NCBI RefSeq assembly: GCF_014645895.1
Contig: NZ_BMMP01000019.1
Location: 38,263-102,262, forward strand
Length of the DNA: 64,000 nucleotides
Direction of reading: 5' to 3'
From: Streptomyces daqingensis
GTDB taxonomy: Bacteria; Actinomycetota; Actinomycetes; Streptomycetales; Streptomycetaceae
Shown here piece after piece: positions 17,883 through 26,716 of this stretch (positions are counted from its first letter, which is position 1; each line of letters starts with the position of its first letter). The position numbers and the translations under genes are program-made. Under the pieces are notes generated by a model, which was not told the DNA's origin, did not search any database, and saw nothing but the letters and a program-made list of their open reading frames with translations.

Positions 17883-19510
17883 CGCACCGGCTCCGCACGC
17901 TTGCCGGTGCCGCTGACCTCTGCGGGCAGGGGTGCGGGCGCGGCGGCGGAGGGGGCGTCATCGGCTGAGGAGGCGGCTGAGACGGCGGCCTCGTCGAGGC
18001 GGTGCGCGGGGGAGGCGCCCGGAGCGGCGGCGGGCGACCAGTCCGCCGGGTGAGGCCGGCGGCCCCGCTGCGGACGTGCGAGCAGCACGAGGCCGCCGAT
18101 CAGTCCGCCCGCGCAGCCGCCGACCCCGACCGCGACGGAGGAGGACGGCGAGACGGGCGCGGCCGGAGCCACCGCGTCCGAGAGGACGGTCAGCCGGGCG
18201 CCCGTCCGCTTGACGCTCGCCTTGGCCGTCCGCGCGAGGGCCTTGGCGACGGCGTCGGCGTTCTTCGCCGCCTGCTTCGGACGGGGCGACGAAGCGGTGA
18301 TCTGCACCATCGGGGCGTCGGGCGAAGTGGTGGCCTGCACGGTGTCGTTCAGCGTGCCCCGGCGGAGCTTCGCCTTGGCTTCGGCCTCGGCGAGGACGAC
18401 CGGGTCGGTGGCGACCTTCCCGTACGCCTGCGCGTATCCGAGGGCCGACGCCGCGTCCGAGCGGCCGGCGGGGGAGACGACCACGTAGCTGATGGCCGCG
18501 TACTGCGGCGGAGTCGCCGAGGAGTAGACCGCGCCGCCCGCGGCACCCAGCGCGATGCACAGCGGCAGCGGCCACCACCTCGGCACGCGGCGAAGGGACG
18601 CGGCGAGGCGGCCGGGACGGCGGCGCTCGCCGCGGGGCGCAGCCTCGGGCGCACCGCGCCGGGCGGACTTCGTGCGCTCGGCGGGCTTGGTGCGCTTGGC
18701 GGACTTGCGCGTCCTCCCGGCCTTACGGGGCTTCTCCGTCCGCGAGTCGGTACGGGACGGCTCGGCGGCGCGGTTCTCCCGTGTGCCGCTCGCCGTCCCG
18801 GCCTCAGCGCCTACGGCGTCTTCAGCGTCCGCGGTGTCCGTGCCTGCCGTCTCCGGGTCTGCGCTCTTCGCGTCGGCGGTCTCCGTGTCCACCGTCTTGG
18901 CGCCGTCCGCCGCCGTGTCCGCGGCCTGGGCGTCTCCGGCCTTTCCGGCGTCACCCTTCGGGGCGTCGTCTTCCGCGGACTCGGCGGGCTCCGTGCCGGG
19001 CCCGCCTCTCGCCCGCACGGTCCGTTCCGCGTCGCGCGGTGCCGGGGGAGCGGCGGGCGCCTCCGCGTCCTCGGTGCCGAGGGCGATGCTCTTGGTGCGG
19101 AGGCCCTTCGCCGCGACCGCCTGCTTTTCGGAACCATCGTCCCGGGACGCTGGCTTCTCCTCTGCCGGCTCGCCCGCGACGTCGCCGGTCCCGGTCCCCG
19201 CCGCTGATCCCGCGTCAGCTTCCGCCTGCGCTCCGGAAGATGCGGGGTCCTCCGACTTCCCGGCGGTGGCGCGGTCCTTCTCGTCGACCGCCCCGGTGGC
19301 GCCGTCCTTCGCGGTGGCCTCCCCACTCGCGCCGGTGTTCCCGGAGCCTTCGGCGTCCTTCGCGGGCGTCTCGGCTTCGGCGGCAGCGGCCGCCTCGGCC
19401 GCCGGCCTGGCCGTGCGGCCCGTCGCGCCGCGACGCGAGGAACGGTTCGTGCGTGTCGAACGGGAGGCCGGACCGGTGGCCGACTTCGCTCCCTGTGCGG
19501 CTTTGGACAT
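17879..19510 (-). CDS. Wzz-like polysaccharide co-polymerase with long disordered N-terminus
   Basis: Two membrane helices (about 312-331 and 458-478) flank a compact extracytoplasmic domain, the layout of Wzz/CapA chain-length regulators. There is no C-terminal tyrosine kinase. Residues 1-300 are Ala/Glu/Lys/Thr/Asp-rich, with basic patches before the first helix, and must be disordered in the cytoplasm; this is far longer than in usual Wzz proteins. ATG 19510 is chosen because GAGGTGA ends 8 nt before it; GTG at 19522 would instead give a 4-nt overlap with the upstream glycosyltransferase stop, as at other junctions in the operon. Confidence 0.78.
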   Translation of the reverse strand: MSKAAQGAKSATGPASRSTRTNRSSRRGATGRTARPAAEAAAAAEAETPAKDAEGSGNTGASGEATAKDGATGAVDEKDRATAGKSEDPASSGAQAEADAGSAAGTGTGDVAGEPAEEKPASRDDGSEKQAVAAKGLRTKSIALGTEDAEAPAAPPAPRDAERTVRARGGPGTEPAESAEDDAPKGDAGKAGDAQAADTAADGAKTVDTETADAKSADPETAGTDTADAEDAVGAEAGTASGTRENRAAEPSRTDSRTEKPRKAGRTRKSAKRTKPAERTKSARRGAPEAAPRGERRRPGRLAASLRRVPRWWPLPLCIALGAAGGAVYSSATPPQYAAISYVVVSPAGRSDAASALGYAQAYGKVATDPVVLAEAEAKAKLRRGTLNDTVQATTSPDAPMVQITASSPRPKQAAKNADAVAKALARTAKASVKRTGARLTVLSDAVAPAAPVSPSSSVAVGVGGCAGGLIGGLVLLARPQRGRRPHPADWSPAAAPGASPAHRLDEAAVSAASSADDAPSAAAPAPLPAEVSGTGKRAEPVR

Positions 19511-19518
19511 GGCAGTGC

Positions 19519-20724
19519 TCACCTCGTTGTCATGGGAAGGTTCGTCGGCGCCGGGGAGGGAGCCGGGGCCACCGCGGGCGGTGCCGGGGCGGGCAGTTGC
19601 GGGGCGGTGCTCGTCGCAGCGCGGTAGAGGGCCATCAGACGTTCCGCGCTGTGCGCGATGTCGTAGCGCTCCACGACCGGGGGCACGGGCAGCCGCCCGG
19701 CTCCTGCCGTCTGGTACTCGCGCAGCAGCGCGGTGAGTTGGGGCACGCCGGTGCCGATACGGCGGGCGCCGGGCGCCTCCTCCGGCAGCAGGTCCTCGAC
19801 GGCGGGGCAGGTGACGTACAGCGCGGGCAGGCCCGCGGCGAGCGCTTCGAGCACGGCCAGCCCGAACGACTCCTCGGACGACGGCGACACGAAGACGTCC
19901 ATGGCCGACAGCACTCCGGGGATCTCCCACTCGCCCCCGGCGCCGGAGGCGGCGACCGTCCCGTCGCACTCCCCGAGCAGATGGATCCGGTCCTGCGCGC
20001 CGAGCGCCTCGACGATGGCCCGCAGGTTGCCGTGCTCCGGGCCGTCACCGGCCAGCAGCAGATGGGCGTCCGGGAGTACGGCCACAGCGCGCACCAGCGT
20101 CTCGAAGTGCTTGCCGGGGACGAGCCTGCCCACGCCGCCCACCACGAAGGCCCCCTCCGGGATGCCGAGCCGCGCCCGGGTGCCCGCGCGCAGCGCCGCG
20201 TCGAAGCGGAAGCGGCTCGCGTCGATGCCGTTGGGCACCGTGTGCACGCGTGACGCGGGGACGCCCCACCTCCGCAGCCGGCGGGCCACCGTCTCGGAGA
20301 CCGCGACGGTGGAGCAGCCGAGCCGTTCGGCGGCCAGGTAGAGCGCTCTGACGCCGAAGTTGAGCGGCCGTCCCTCGATCTCCTTCTCACCGAGGGAGTG
20401 CTCCGTGGCGATCACGGCGCGTACGCCGGCGAGCCGGGCCGCGAGTCGTCCGTAGAGGCAGGCGCGGTAGAGGTGGGTGTGGACGAGGTCGTATCCGCCG
20501 TCCCGGATGAGCTGCACCAGGAGGGGGAGGACGGTGATGTCGCAGTTCCCGCCCATGCCGAGGTGGGTGACGCGGTGCCCGTCGGCGAGGATGCCCTCCG
20601 CGACGGTGCCGGGCGCGGTGAGGGTGAAGACGTCGCAGCGCGCCGGCAGGTGACGCAGCAGCAGACGCAGTTGCTGCTCGGCGCCCCCCACGCCGAGTCC
20701 CGTGATGATGTGTGCGACCTTCAC
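19519..20724 (-). CDS. GT4-family glycosyltransferase
   Basis: A 401-aa GT-B glycosyltransferase. The N-terminus VKVAHIITGLGVGGAE carries the Gly-rich GGAE acceptor-domain loop. The C-terminal donor domain has the E-x7-E motif region (SPSSEESFGLAVLEALAAG) that binds the nucleotide-sugar. A Pro/Ala-rich tail ends the protein. GTG 20724 overlaps the deacetylase stop by 4 nt. It should add one sugar of the lipid-linked repeat unit on the cytoplasmic face. Sugar specificity cannot be read from the sequence. Confidence 0.9.
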   Translation of the reverse strand: MKVAHIITGLGVGGAEQQLRLLLRHLPARCDVFTLTAPGTVAEGILADGHRVTHLGMGGNCDITVLPLLVQLIRDGGYDLVHTHLYRACLYGRLAARLAGVRAVIATEHSLGEKEIEGRPLNFGVRALYLAAERLGCSTVAVSETVARRLRRWGVPASRVHTVPNGIDASRFRFDAALRAGTRARLGIPEGAFVVGGVGRLVPGKHFETLVRAVAVLPDAHLLLAGDGPEHGNLRAIVEALGAQDRIHLLGECDGTVAASGAGGEWEIPGVLSAMDVFVSPSSEESFGLAVLEALAAGLPALYVTCPAVEDLLPEEAPGARRIGTGVPQLTALLREYQTAGAGRLPVPPVVERYDIAHSAERLMALYRAATSTAPQLPAPAPPAVAPAPSPAPTNLPMTTR

Positions 20725-21692
20725 CGCTTGCTTCCGCTCTCGTCGTCCGTCTGTCCGGCCGTGGAGGCGCCTTCGCCGGCCCGGTGCGCCTGCGAGGTGG
20801 CGTCCTGCGGGACGGCGTGCGGCCGCTTCGGTCCGAGGGCCGCGCTCTCGGAGACGGGCAGCGGCTTGCGGCGCAGCGGGTGCAGGGCTCTCTTGAGGAA
20901 CAGCCGCACCGAGTTGTCCGACGCGTCGACGTGCACTCTGGGCAGGGCGTGTACGCCGGTGAGCGGGCCGGGGTCGATCGCGCAGGCGTAGCCGTAGCCG
21001 GCGGTGCGCACGGCGTCGACCGCCCGAGCGTCGACGGTGCCGTACGGGTAGCAGAACCCGGCGGGCGCGGTGCCCGTGATGTCGGCGATCAGAGTGCGGC
21101 TGTGCCTCGTCTCGCGTTCGAGCGTCGCGTCGTCGGCGGTGGTGAGGTCGGTGTGGAGCAGGCCGTGCGAGCCGATCTCCATGCCCTCGGCCTCGGCCGT
21201 CCTGATCCCGTCGGCGCTCAGCAGCGGTTTGCGCGGCCCGAGTTCGTCCCACGCGTTGTCGCCGCCGAGCCGCCCCGGCAGGACGAACACGGTGGCGGTG
21301 CAACCGTGCCGGCGCAGCAGCGGCAGCGCGGTGTCGACGAAGTCCGCGTAGCCGTCGTCGAACGTCAGCCCGACGAGACCGGCGCCGCGGCCGGACGCCC
21401 GGGCCCGCATCAGCTCCCCGACGCTCACGCCGGTCAGGCCGCGGCTGCTCAGCCACCGGAGCTGCCGGTCCAGCCGGTAGGGGGAGACGGTGATCCGGTA
21501 CGGGTCGTCGGCGCAGGTGGAGACCGAGTGGTACATCAGCACCCAGGGCGGGCGGCGCCGCTGCATGATCATCGGTGCGGTGGAGGGGGCCGTCACCGGC
21601 TTACGGGACGCGGCCGGCACGGGGACGCGGCGCTGTGGCTTGGGCAGCGCGGACGGGACGACGGTCTGGCGGGCGCGGAGTTCACTGGACAT
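20721..21692 (-). CDS. Polysaccharide deacetylase (NodB domain)
   Basis: The 323-aa protein contains a NodB-homology carbohydrate esterase 4 domain. Motif 1 is TFDDG at 110-114 (catalytic base and metal Asp), motif 2 is S175-H176 with H180, and motif 3 is the CYPYG segment. It would remove N- or O-acetyl groups from a polysaccharide. No clear signal peptide or membrane helix is seen at the N-terminus, which is odd for an enzyme acting on exported polymer; it may act on lipid-linked precursors inside. The start overlaps the flippase gene by 11 nt. Confidence 0.9.
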   Translation of the reverse strand: MSSELRARQTVVPSALPKPQRRVPVPAASRKPVTAPSTAPMIMQRRRPPWVLMYHSVSTCADDPYRITVSPYRLDRQLRWLSSRGLTGVSVGELMRARASGRGAGLVGLTFDDGYADFVDTALPLLRRHGCTATVFVLPGRLGGDNAWDELGPRKPLLSADGIRTAEAEGMEIGSHGLLHTDLTTADDATLERETRHSRTLIADITGTAPAGFCYPYGTVDARAVDAVRTAGYGYACAIDPGPLTGVHALPRVHVDASDNSVRLFLKRALHPLRRKPLPVSESAALGPKRPHAVPQDATSQAHRAGEGASTAGQTDDESGSKR

Positions 21693-23529
21693 GGGCGAGC
21701 CTTCGTTTGACGGTGGCGAACAGCTGCGGCACTTCCGGCGCCCGTACGAGGTGAGCCACGGACGCGAAGACGACGAGCACGGCGACGCCGCCGGCCAGCA
21801 CCCCGGCGAGCGGGTCGTGGACGAGCTGGGCGGCGCCCCAGCCGGCTCCCGCGGCGGCGGCACAGGCCGCCGCCAGCCGGGCGATCCCGGCCGCGACGCT
21901 GCGCACGTCGATGGCGACCACGCGGGCGCCCAGTCCCCGCAGCAGCAGCAGGGCGGCGAACGTGATGCCGAGGGCGTTGGCTGCGGCGATGCCGTGCACC
22001 CCCCAGAAGCGCACCGCGACCGCCCCCGCGATCACGGTGACGGAGAGGCCGGCGCCCATGACCGCGGCCGGGTACCACGGAGGCCGGTCGCCGGAGAAGA
22101 AGGGGCGCACGAGCGCGCCCACCATGCTGTGGCCGAGCAGGCCGCAGCTGTAGACCCGCATCACCGACGCGGTGTCGCCGGTGTCGCGGGCGTCGAACGC
22201 GCCCCGCTGGAAGAGGAGCTGGATGATCTGCGGGGCGCAGGCGGTGACGAACGCGGTGCCCAGCAGCACGACGATCGCGACCAGCGCCAGGTCGCGTTCG
22301 ACGCGGCGGCGGGCCCGCTCCCTGTCGCCGTCGGCCATGGCCCGTGCGACGACGGGGAAGGTGACGGTGCACACCATGAGGGAGAGCACCATCGGCATCT
22401 GCGCGACTTTCTGCGCGTAGTTGAGGTGCGAGATGGCGCCGGCGGGCAGCGGAGCGGCCAGGAAGCGCTCGAAGAGCACCTGTCCCTGACGTGTCAGGGC
22501 GAAGCAGAGCACAGGGGCGAGCACTCCGAAGCTCAGCAGTACGACGGGCCGGCGCGCGACGCGTCCCCCGATGCGCTCGCGCACGCCCTCCCGGAGCCCC
22601 GGCCCGGCGCCCGCGGCGTCCCCCGCCGGAGTCGCGTCCGCGGCGGACGGGACGGTGCCCGGCGTGCTCGCGGCGCAGGCAGCGGGAGCGAGAGGGTCGG
22701 AGTGCCCGCGGCGGGCCGCTCGTCCCGGCAGCCGCGCGAGGAACGGGGGAAGTTGGACGAGGACCATCAGCAGCCCGCCGACGGCGACCCCGAGCGCCGC
22801 CGCCCGTACGCCCATCTCTGCGTGCCCGGCGAACATCACGGCGATGATCGCCACGTTGTAGGCGACGTAGATCGCGGCGGGGGCGACGAAGTGCCGGTGG
22901 GCGCGGAGGGCCGCACTGCAGTATCCGGCCAGGCCGAACGTCGCGACCGTCAGCGAGGTCAGGCGCATGCAGTCGACGGCCGTTCCCTCGTCGGGGAGCC
23001 CAGGCGCCAGCAGCCGCACCAGCAGCGGCGCGGCCCAGGCCAGCAACGCGGCCGCCACCGCCAGCCCGAGCGAGAGCCGCGGCAGCGTCGCCGTCACGAC
23101 GGCCCACACGGGGTCGGGCCCGCCGGGGAGCTCCTCGCCGTCGCCGCGGTCGCGGGCCGCGCGCTGTGCCAGGGCCAGACTGAACGCGGGCACCAGGACG
23201 AGCGCCATCGCGTCCTCGATGAGGAGCGTCGACGCGAACTCCGGCACGGTCCACGCGACGAGGAAGGCGTCGGTGTCGGCGTCGGCGCCGAAGAGGCTCG
23301 CGATGGCCTGGTCGCGCAGGAGGCCGAAGACGGCGCCCGCCGCGGTGAACGCCGCGGTGACGGCGGCCGCCCTCGCCAGGAACCGGTTCAGCCGAGGGGG
23401 CTCGCCGGTCTCCGGGCCGGTGCCCGTCCCGGGGCCGCCGCCGTCCGGCGCGGTCGTCTCCGGGCGGACGCCCTTCGAGCCGGGCAGGGGTGCGTCGCCG
23501 GCCGAGCGGGAGGTGTGCGTGTCCGTCAT
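21682..23529 (-). CDS. MurJ/MviN-like lipid-linked oligosaccharide flippase
   Basis: A 615-aa polytopic membrane protein of the MVF/MOP flippase superfamily, with about 13-14 helices after a 45-aa Gly/Pro/Thr-rich cytoplasmic lead. The N-terminal GLLRDQAIASLFGADADTDA is the MurJ/MviN signature. A long loop of Ala/Gly/Pro-rich sequence (about residues 250-300) divides the two halves. Within this polysaccharide operon it most likely flips the polyprenyl-linked repeat unit, taking the place of a Wzx. The start at 23529 gives the 4-nt overlap with the polymerase gene; the open frame runs on upstream but that part is antisense to the neighbour. Confidence 0.87.
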   Translation of the reverse strand: MTDTHTSRSAGDAPLPGSKGVRPETTAPDGGGPGTGTGPETGEPPRLNRFLARAAAVTAAFTAAGAVFGLLRDQAIASLFGADADTDAFLVAWTVPEFASTLLIEDAMALVLVPAFSLALAQRAARDRGDGEELPGGPDPVWAVVTATLPRLSLGLAVAAALLAWAAPLLVRLLAPGLPDEGTAVDCMRLTSLTVATFGLAGYCSAALRAHRHFVAPAAIYVAYNVAIIAVMFAGHAEMGVRAAALGVAVGGLLMVLVQLPPFLARLPGRAARRGHSDPLAPAACAASTPGTVPSAADATPAGDAAGAGPGLREGVRERIGGRVARRPVVLLSFGVLAPVLCFALTRQGQVLFERFLAAPLPAGAISHLNYAQKVAQMPMVLSLMVCTVTFPVVARAMADGDRERARRRVERDLALVAIVVLLGTAFVTACAPQIIQLLFQRGAFDARDTGDTASVMRVYSCGLLGHSMVGALVRPFFSGDRPPWYPAAVMGAGLSVTVIAGAVAVRFWGVHGIAAANALGITFAALLLLRGLGARVVAIDVRSVAAGIARLAAACAAAAGAGWGAAQLVHDPLAGVLAGGVAVLVVFASVAHLVRAPEVPQLFATVKRRLAHVQ

Positions 23530-25112
23530 GGGAAGGACGTCCCGCCGTCGGCTCCGGGGCGGACCGCCAGCGCCCACCAGGCGACCGCTCCGAGGACGAC
23601 GGCCGTCAGCACGGTGGAGGGCCCGCCGATGTCGGCGTAGAGGAAGTCGACGGCCTGCCAGACCAGCAGTCCGGCGGCGACGAGTCCGCAGTCGGCGGCG
23701 CCCGGCGCGCCTGACGTGTGCTGCTCCCCGGCGGCCGCAGGGTCCGCGGCGTACCCGCGGCCGGCCCGTCGCGCGACGTGCAGACGCCGCATGCAGCACA
23801 GGCCGAGAGCGGCCCCGCCGCCGACGAAGGCCACGCTGCCGACGAGGCCCTGCTCGCTGAGGACCAGCAGATACATGTTGTGCGGCGAGAGCAGCGGCTC
23901 CCGCTGGAAATGCATGCCCGCGCCGGCCGTGTCGCTCCCGGAGGACAGGCCGAGGGAAGCGTGCCCGTCGCGGTGGGCGGGGAAGTTCTTGGGGCCGACG
24001 CCCGTGGCGGGGTCGGACTGCCAGATGCTCACCGCGGCCGCCCAGAGGCTGTAGCGGTCGGTGACGGACCGGTCGGGCGCGGAGTTGACCTCGAAGATGC
24101 TGCTGACGCGCTCCTCGAACATCGCGGAGCCGACCCCCGCTCCGCCGACCACCACCACCGCGGCGGCAGCCAGCGTGACGAGGACCAGCAGCGCCCGGCG
24201 CACCCCGGAGAGCAGCAGCACGGCCGCGCACGCCAGAGCGGTGGCGATCCACGCGCCGCGGCTGAAGGAGAGGACGAGCGGTGCCGTCAGCGCCGCCGCG
24301 CACCACAGCGAGCAGACGCGCATCCGCCGCGACGTCGTACCGGCCGGGGCGACGCCCAGCGCGAACGCCGCGACCAGCGCGTACGAGACGACCGTGGACA
24401 TCCCCATGACGTCCAGCGCGCCGAAGGTGCCGACAGCGCGGATGTCCTGACCCATGTAGGAGGCGCCGGTCCCTGTCAGGTACTGCACGACGCCCACCGC
24501 GCCCTGCACCAGCCCGAGCAGCATCATCGCGCCGCACAGGACGCGGAAGTCGCGGGCGTCGCGCATCGTCAGCAGCAGCGCGGCGGGGACCACGACGAAG
24601 ATCTGCAGGTAGCGGGCGAAGCCGGTCAGGCTCGCGGAGGGATCGGCGGACGCGGCGGTGGTGACGGCGAAGGCCACGGCCGGTGCCCCGAGCACCAGCG
24701 CCGCCCTGCCAGTCAACCGGCCGCCGCGTCCGCGCAGCAGCCTCACCAGGCACCACACCACCAGCACCAGTGAGGCCGCGTCTGGGACGGTGACCTTGCC
24801 CGACGCCGTGACGTCGCCGGTCTGCACCGGCGCACACAGCACGAGCACCGTTGCCACCGCGGGAAGCATCGGAGCCCAGCGTTTCCAGAACCCGCTCCGC
24901 GTCCAGGACTTCGGACCCGCGCGGCCCGTCCGGTGGTCGCGCAGGTCCCGCTCGTCCCGGAAGCGGGGGTCGTGGGGCGCGGGCGGGCCCGGCGGACCCG
25001 CCGGGGGTTCCGGGGCCGGTCCGTCCGCGCGGTACGGCTGCCCGGCCGTCCGCCGCCCGTCCCCGTTCGGCGGACGCCGGCTCTCCGGCAGCAGGACGGT
25101 CACCGCGCTCAC
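23526..25112 (-). CDS. O-antigen ligase/polymerase (Wzy-like) membrane protein
   Basis: A 528-aa protein with about 11-12 membrane helices and the large extracytoplasmic loop of the Wzy/WaaL superfamily: the loop segment with RYSLWAAAVSIWQ...GVGPKNF and ..SPHNMYL matches the Wzy_C region whose Arg and His residues are required for polymerisation or ligation. The first 75 residues are Pro/Arg/Gly-rich and cytoplasmic. GTG 25112 overlaps the sugar transferase stop (GTGA). It would polymerise the flipped repeat units outside the membrane. Confidence 0.87.
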   Translation of the reverse strand: MSAVTVLLPESRRPPNGDGRRTAGQPYRADGPAPEPPAGPPGPPAPHDPRFRDERDLRDHRTGRAGPKSWTRSGFWKRWAPMLPAVATVLVLCAPVQTGDVTASGKVTVPDAASLVLVVWCLVRLLRGRGGRLTGRAALVLGAPAVAFAVTTAASADPSASLTGFARYLQIFVVVPAALLLTMRDARDFRVLCGAMMLLGLVQGAVGVVQYLTGTGASYMGQDIRAVGTFGALDVMGMSTVVSYALVAAFALGVAPAGTTSRRMRVCSLWCAAALTAPLVLSFSRGAWIATALACAAVLLLSGVRRALLVLVTLAAAAVVVVGGAGVGSAMFEERVSSIFEVNSAPDRSVTDRYSLWAAAVSIWQSDPATGVGPKNFPAHRDGHASLGLSSGSDTAGAGMHFQREPLLSPHNMYLLVLSEQGLVGSVAFVGGGAALGLCCMRRLHVARRAGRGYAADPAAAGEQHTSGAPGAADCGLVAAGLLVWQAVDFLYADIGGPSTVLTAVVLGAVAWWALAVRPGADGGTSFP

Positions 25113-26716
25113 CGCCCTTCGAGGCGGAAGAACGACGTCACGGTGCGGCACATGATCTGGACGTCCTGCCACAGCGACCACGTCTCGATGTAGTGGTTGT
25201 CGAAGCGGGCCCGGTCCTCGATCGAGGTGTTGCCCCGCAGCCCGTGCACCTGGGCCAGGCCCGTGATGCCGACGGGGGAGCGGTGGCGCTCGGCGTAGCC
25301 GGGGAGCTCGTCGCTGAACTGCTGGACGAAGAAGGGCCGTTCGGGACGGGGGCCCACCAGGCTCATGTCGCCGCGTACGACGTTCCACAGTTGTGGAAGC
25401 TCGTCCAGGGAGGTGCGGCGCAGCAGCCTGCCCACGGTGCTCATCCGGTCGTCGCCCGCGACGCTCCACAGCGTCGCCGCCTCCGTGGCGTCGGCGGGCT
25501 TGATCGTGCGGAACTTCAGCAGCGTGAAGGGACCGCCGCCCAGTCCGACCCGCTCCTGACGGAAGATCACACCGGGCCCGTCGGAGAGCCGCACGGCCAG
25601 CGCACACGCCGCCAGCACGGGCGCCGCGACGATCAGCGCGGGCACCACCAGGACGAGGTCCAGCATCCGCTTCCGCCAGCTCCAGCCCGAGCGCGGGCAC
25701 TCCAGGGAGAGCCGCCGGCAGGAGAAGCCCCACACGTGCGCGGGGCCCGCCCCGTGCGTGCCGTGGGCGCCCACCGCGCAACCGGGCCGCACCAGCCACC
25801 CGGCGACGCCCCGCTCGCCGAGCAGCCCCGCGAGCAGCGCGTTCTGCGGCTGCTCCCAGGGGGAGTGCAGGAAGACCGCGTCCTTGACGGTGTTCTGGAT
25901 GACCGCCCGGGTCACGTCCTCCAGGGTGACGACCACCGGCAGCGGCGCTTCGCCGGCGGGCGCGCCGCCGCCCGTCCCGCCGTTCTCCGCCCCGAGGTCG
26001 ACGAAGCCGACCGGCCGCAGTCCGTAGCGGGGCTGCTGCGCGAAGATCCCGGCGACCGTCCGCGCCAGTTCGCCGCTGCCCACGACCAGAGCTGGACGCG
26101 GACTCCGCCGTGCCCTGGCGTGCCGCAGGCCGTGCACGAGGGCCCGCGCCGTCGCGGTGAGAAGGGAACCCGCCGCGATGGCGGCGAGGAGCACCATCCA
26201 GTGCAGCCCCGCGGGACGTCCGAACGCCGCGAGCAGCGTCGCGGCCACGCACCAGGCGACGGCGGTGCGGGCGGTCAGGGCGGGCAGTTCGTCCAGCGCG
26301 TACGTCTGGAGGCCCGGCTGGTAGAGGCCCTTGCGGGCGTTGAGGGCGAGGACTCCGCAGACGACCGCCCCCAGCAGGAACGGGTCGGCGGTGCCTTCGC
26401 CCACGGCGAGGACGACGGCCGCCGAGGACAGGGCGTCGGCGGCGGCGAGCGCGCCACCGCCGCGGTGACGCAGCCGCAGCAGGTTCTTCCGCCGCCGCAG
26501 CCCGCCGACGGGCGGCGGCGGGGGCGACGTCTGGGACACCCGGGGGGCGGCCGGGGCGAGCGTGACGGTGCCGTCCGGCAGGTCGCCCTGCCCCGGCCGG
26601 GGGCCCGTGCCCCGGGTGCCGTTCGCCGCGCCGTCGCGTGCGCTGCCCTTGTCGGAGACCGTCCTCGTGGCGACGCCCGCGCCCCGCGCCTTCTCCTCGG
26701 CGCTGTCCGTCGTCAT
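25109..26716 (-). CDS. Polyprenyl-phosphate sugar-1-phosphate transferase (exopolysaccharide initiation)
   Basis: The 535-aa protein has four to five N-terminal helices, a CoA/NAD-binding-like middle domain (ALVVGSGELARTVAG), one more helix, and a C-terminal bacterial sugar transferase domain (about 335-535) with KRMLDLV, KFRTI, RRTSLDELPQLWNV and GPRPE motifs. It belongs to the WbaP/CpsE/WcaJ group that loads the first sugar-phosphate on undecaprenyl phosphate. It thus starts synthesis of the repeat unit assembled by the genes around it. 4-nt overlaps on both sides place it in the operon. Confidence 0.93.
   Translation of the reverse strand: MTTDSAEEKARGAGVATRTVSDKGSARDGAANGTRGTGPRPGQGDLPDGTVTLAPAAPRVSQTSPPPPPVGGLRRRKNLLRLRHRGGGALAAADALSSAAVVLAVGEGTADPFLLGAVVCGVLALNARKGLYQPGLQTYALDELPALTARTAVAWCVAATLLAAFGRPAGLHWMVLLAAIAAGSLLTATARALVHGLRHARARRSPRPALVVGSGELARTVAGIFAQQPRYGLRPVGFVDLGAENGGTGGGAPAGEAPLPVVVTLEDVTRAVIQNTVKDAVFLHSPWEQPQNALLAGLLGERGVAGWLVRPGCAVGAHGTHGAGPAHVWGFSCRRLSLECPRSGWSWRKRMLDLVLVVPALIVAAPVLAACALAVRLSDGPGVIFRQERVGLGGGPFTLLKFRTIKPADATEAATLWSVAGDDRMSTVGRLLRRTSLDELPQLWNVVRGDMSLVGPRPERPFFVQQFSDELPGYAERHRSPVGITGLAQVHGLRGNTSIEDRARFDNHYIETWSLWQDVQIMCRTVTSFFRLEGR

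Noticed and set aside
21682..24837. A single open frame of over 1,000 codons on the minus strand
   Set aside because: Only the part from ATG 23529 has MurJ/MviN similarity; the upstream part is an antiphase reading of the polymerase gene.
23526..26252. A 900-codon minus-strand frame covering polymerase and part of the sugar transferase
   Set aside because: Codons before GTG 25112 are the shadow of the sugar transferase gene in another frame.
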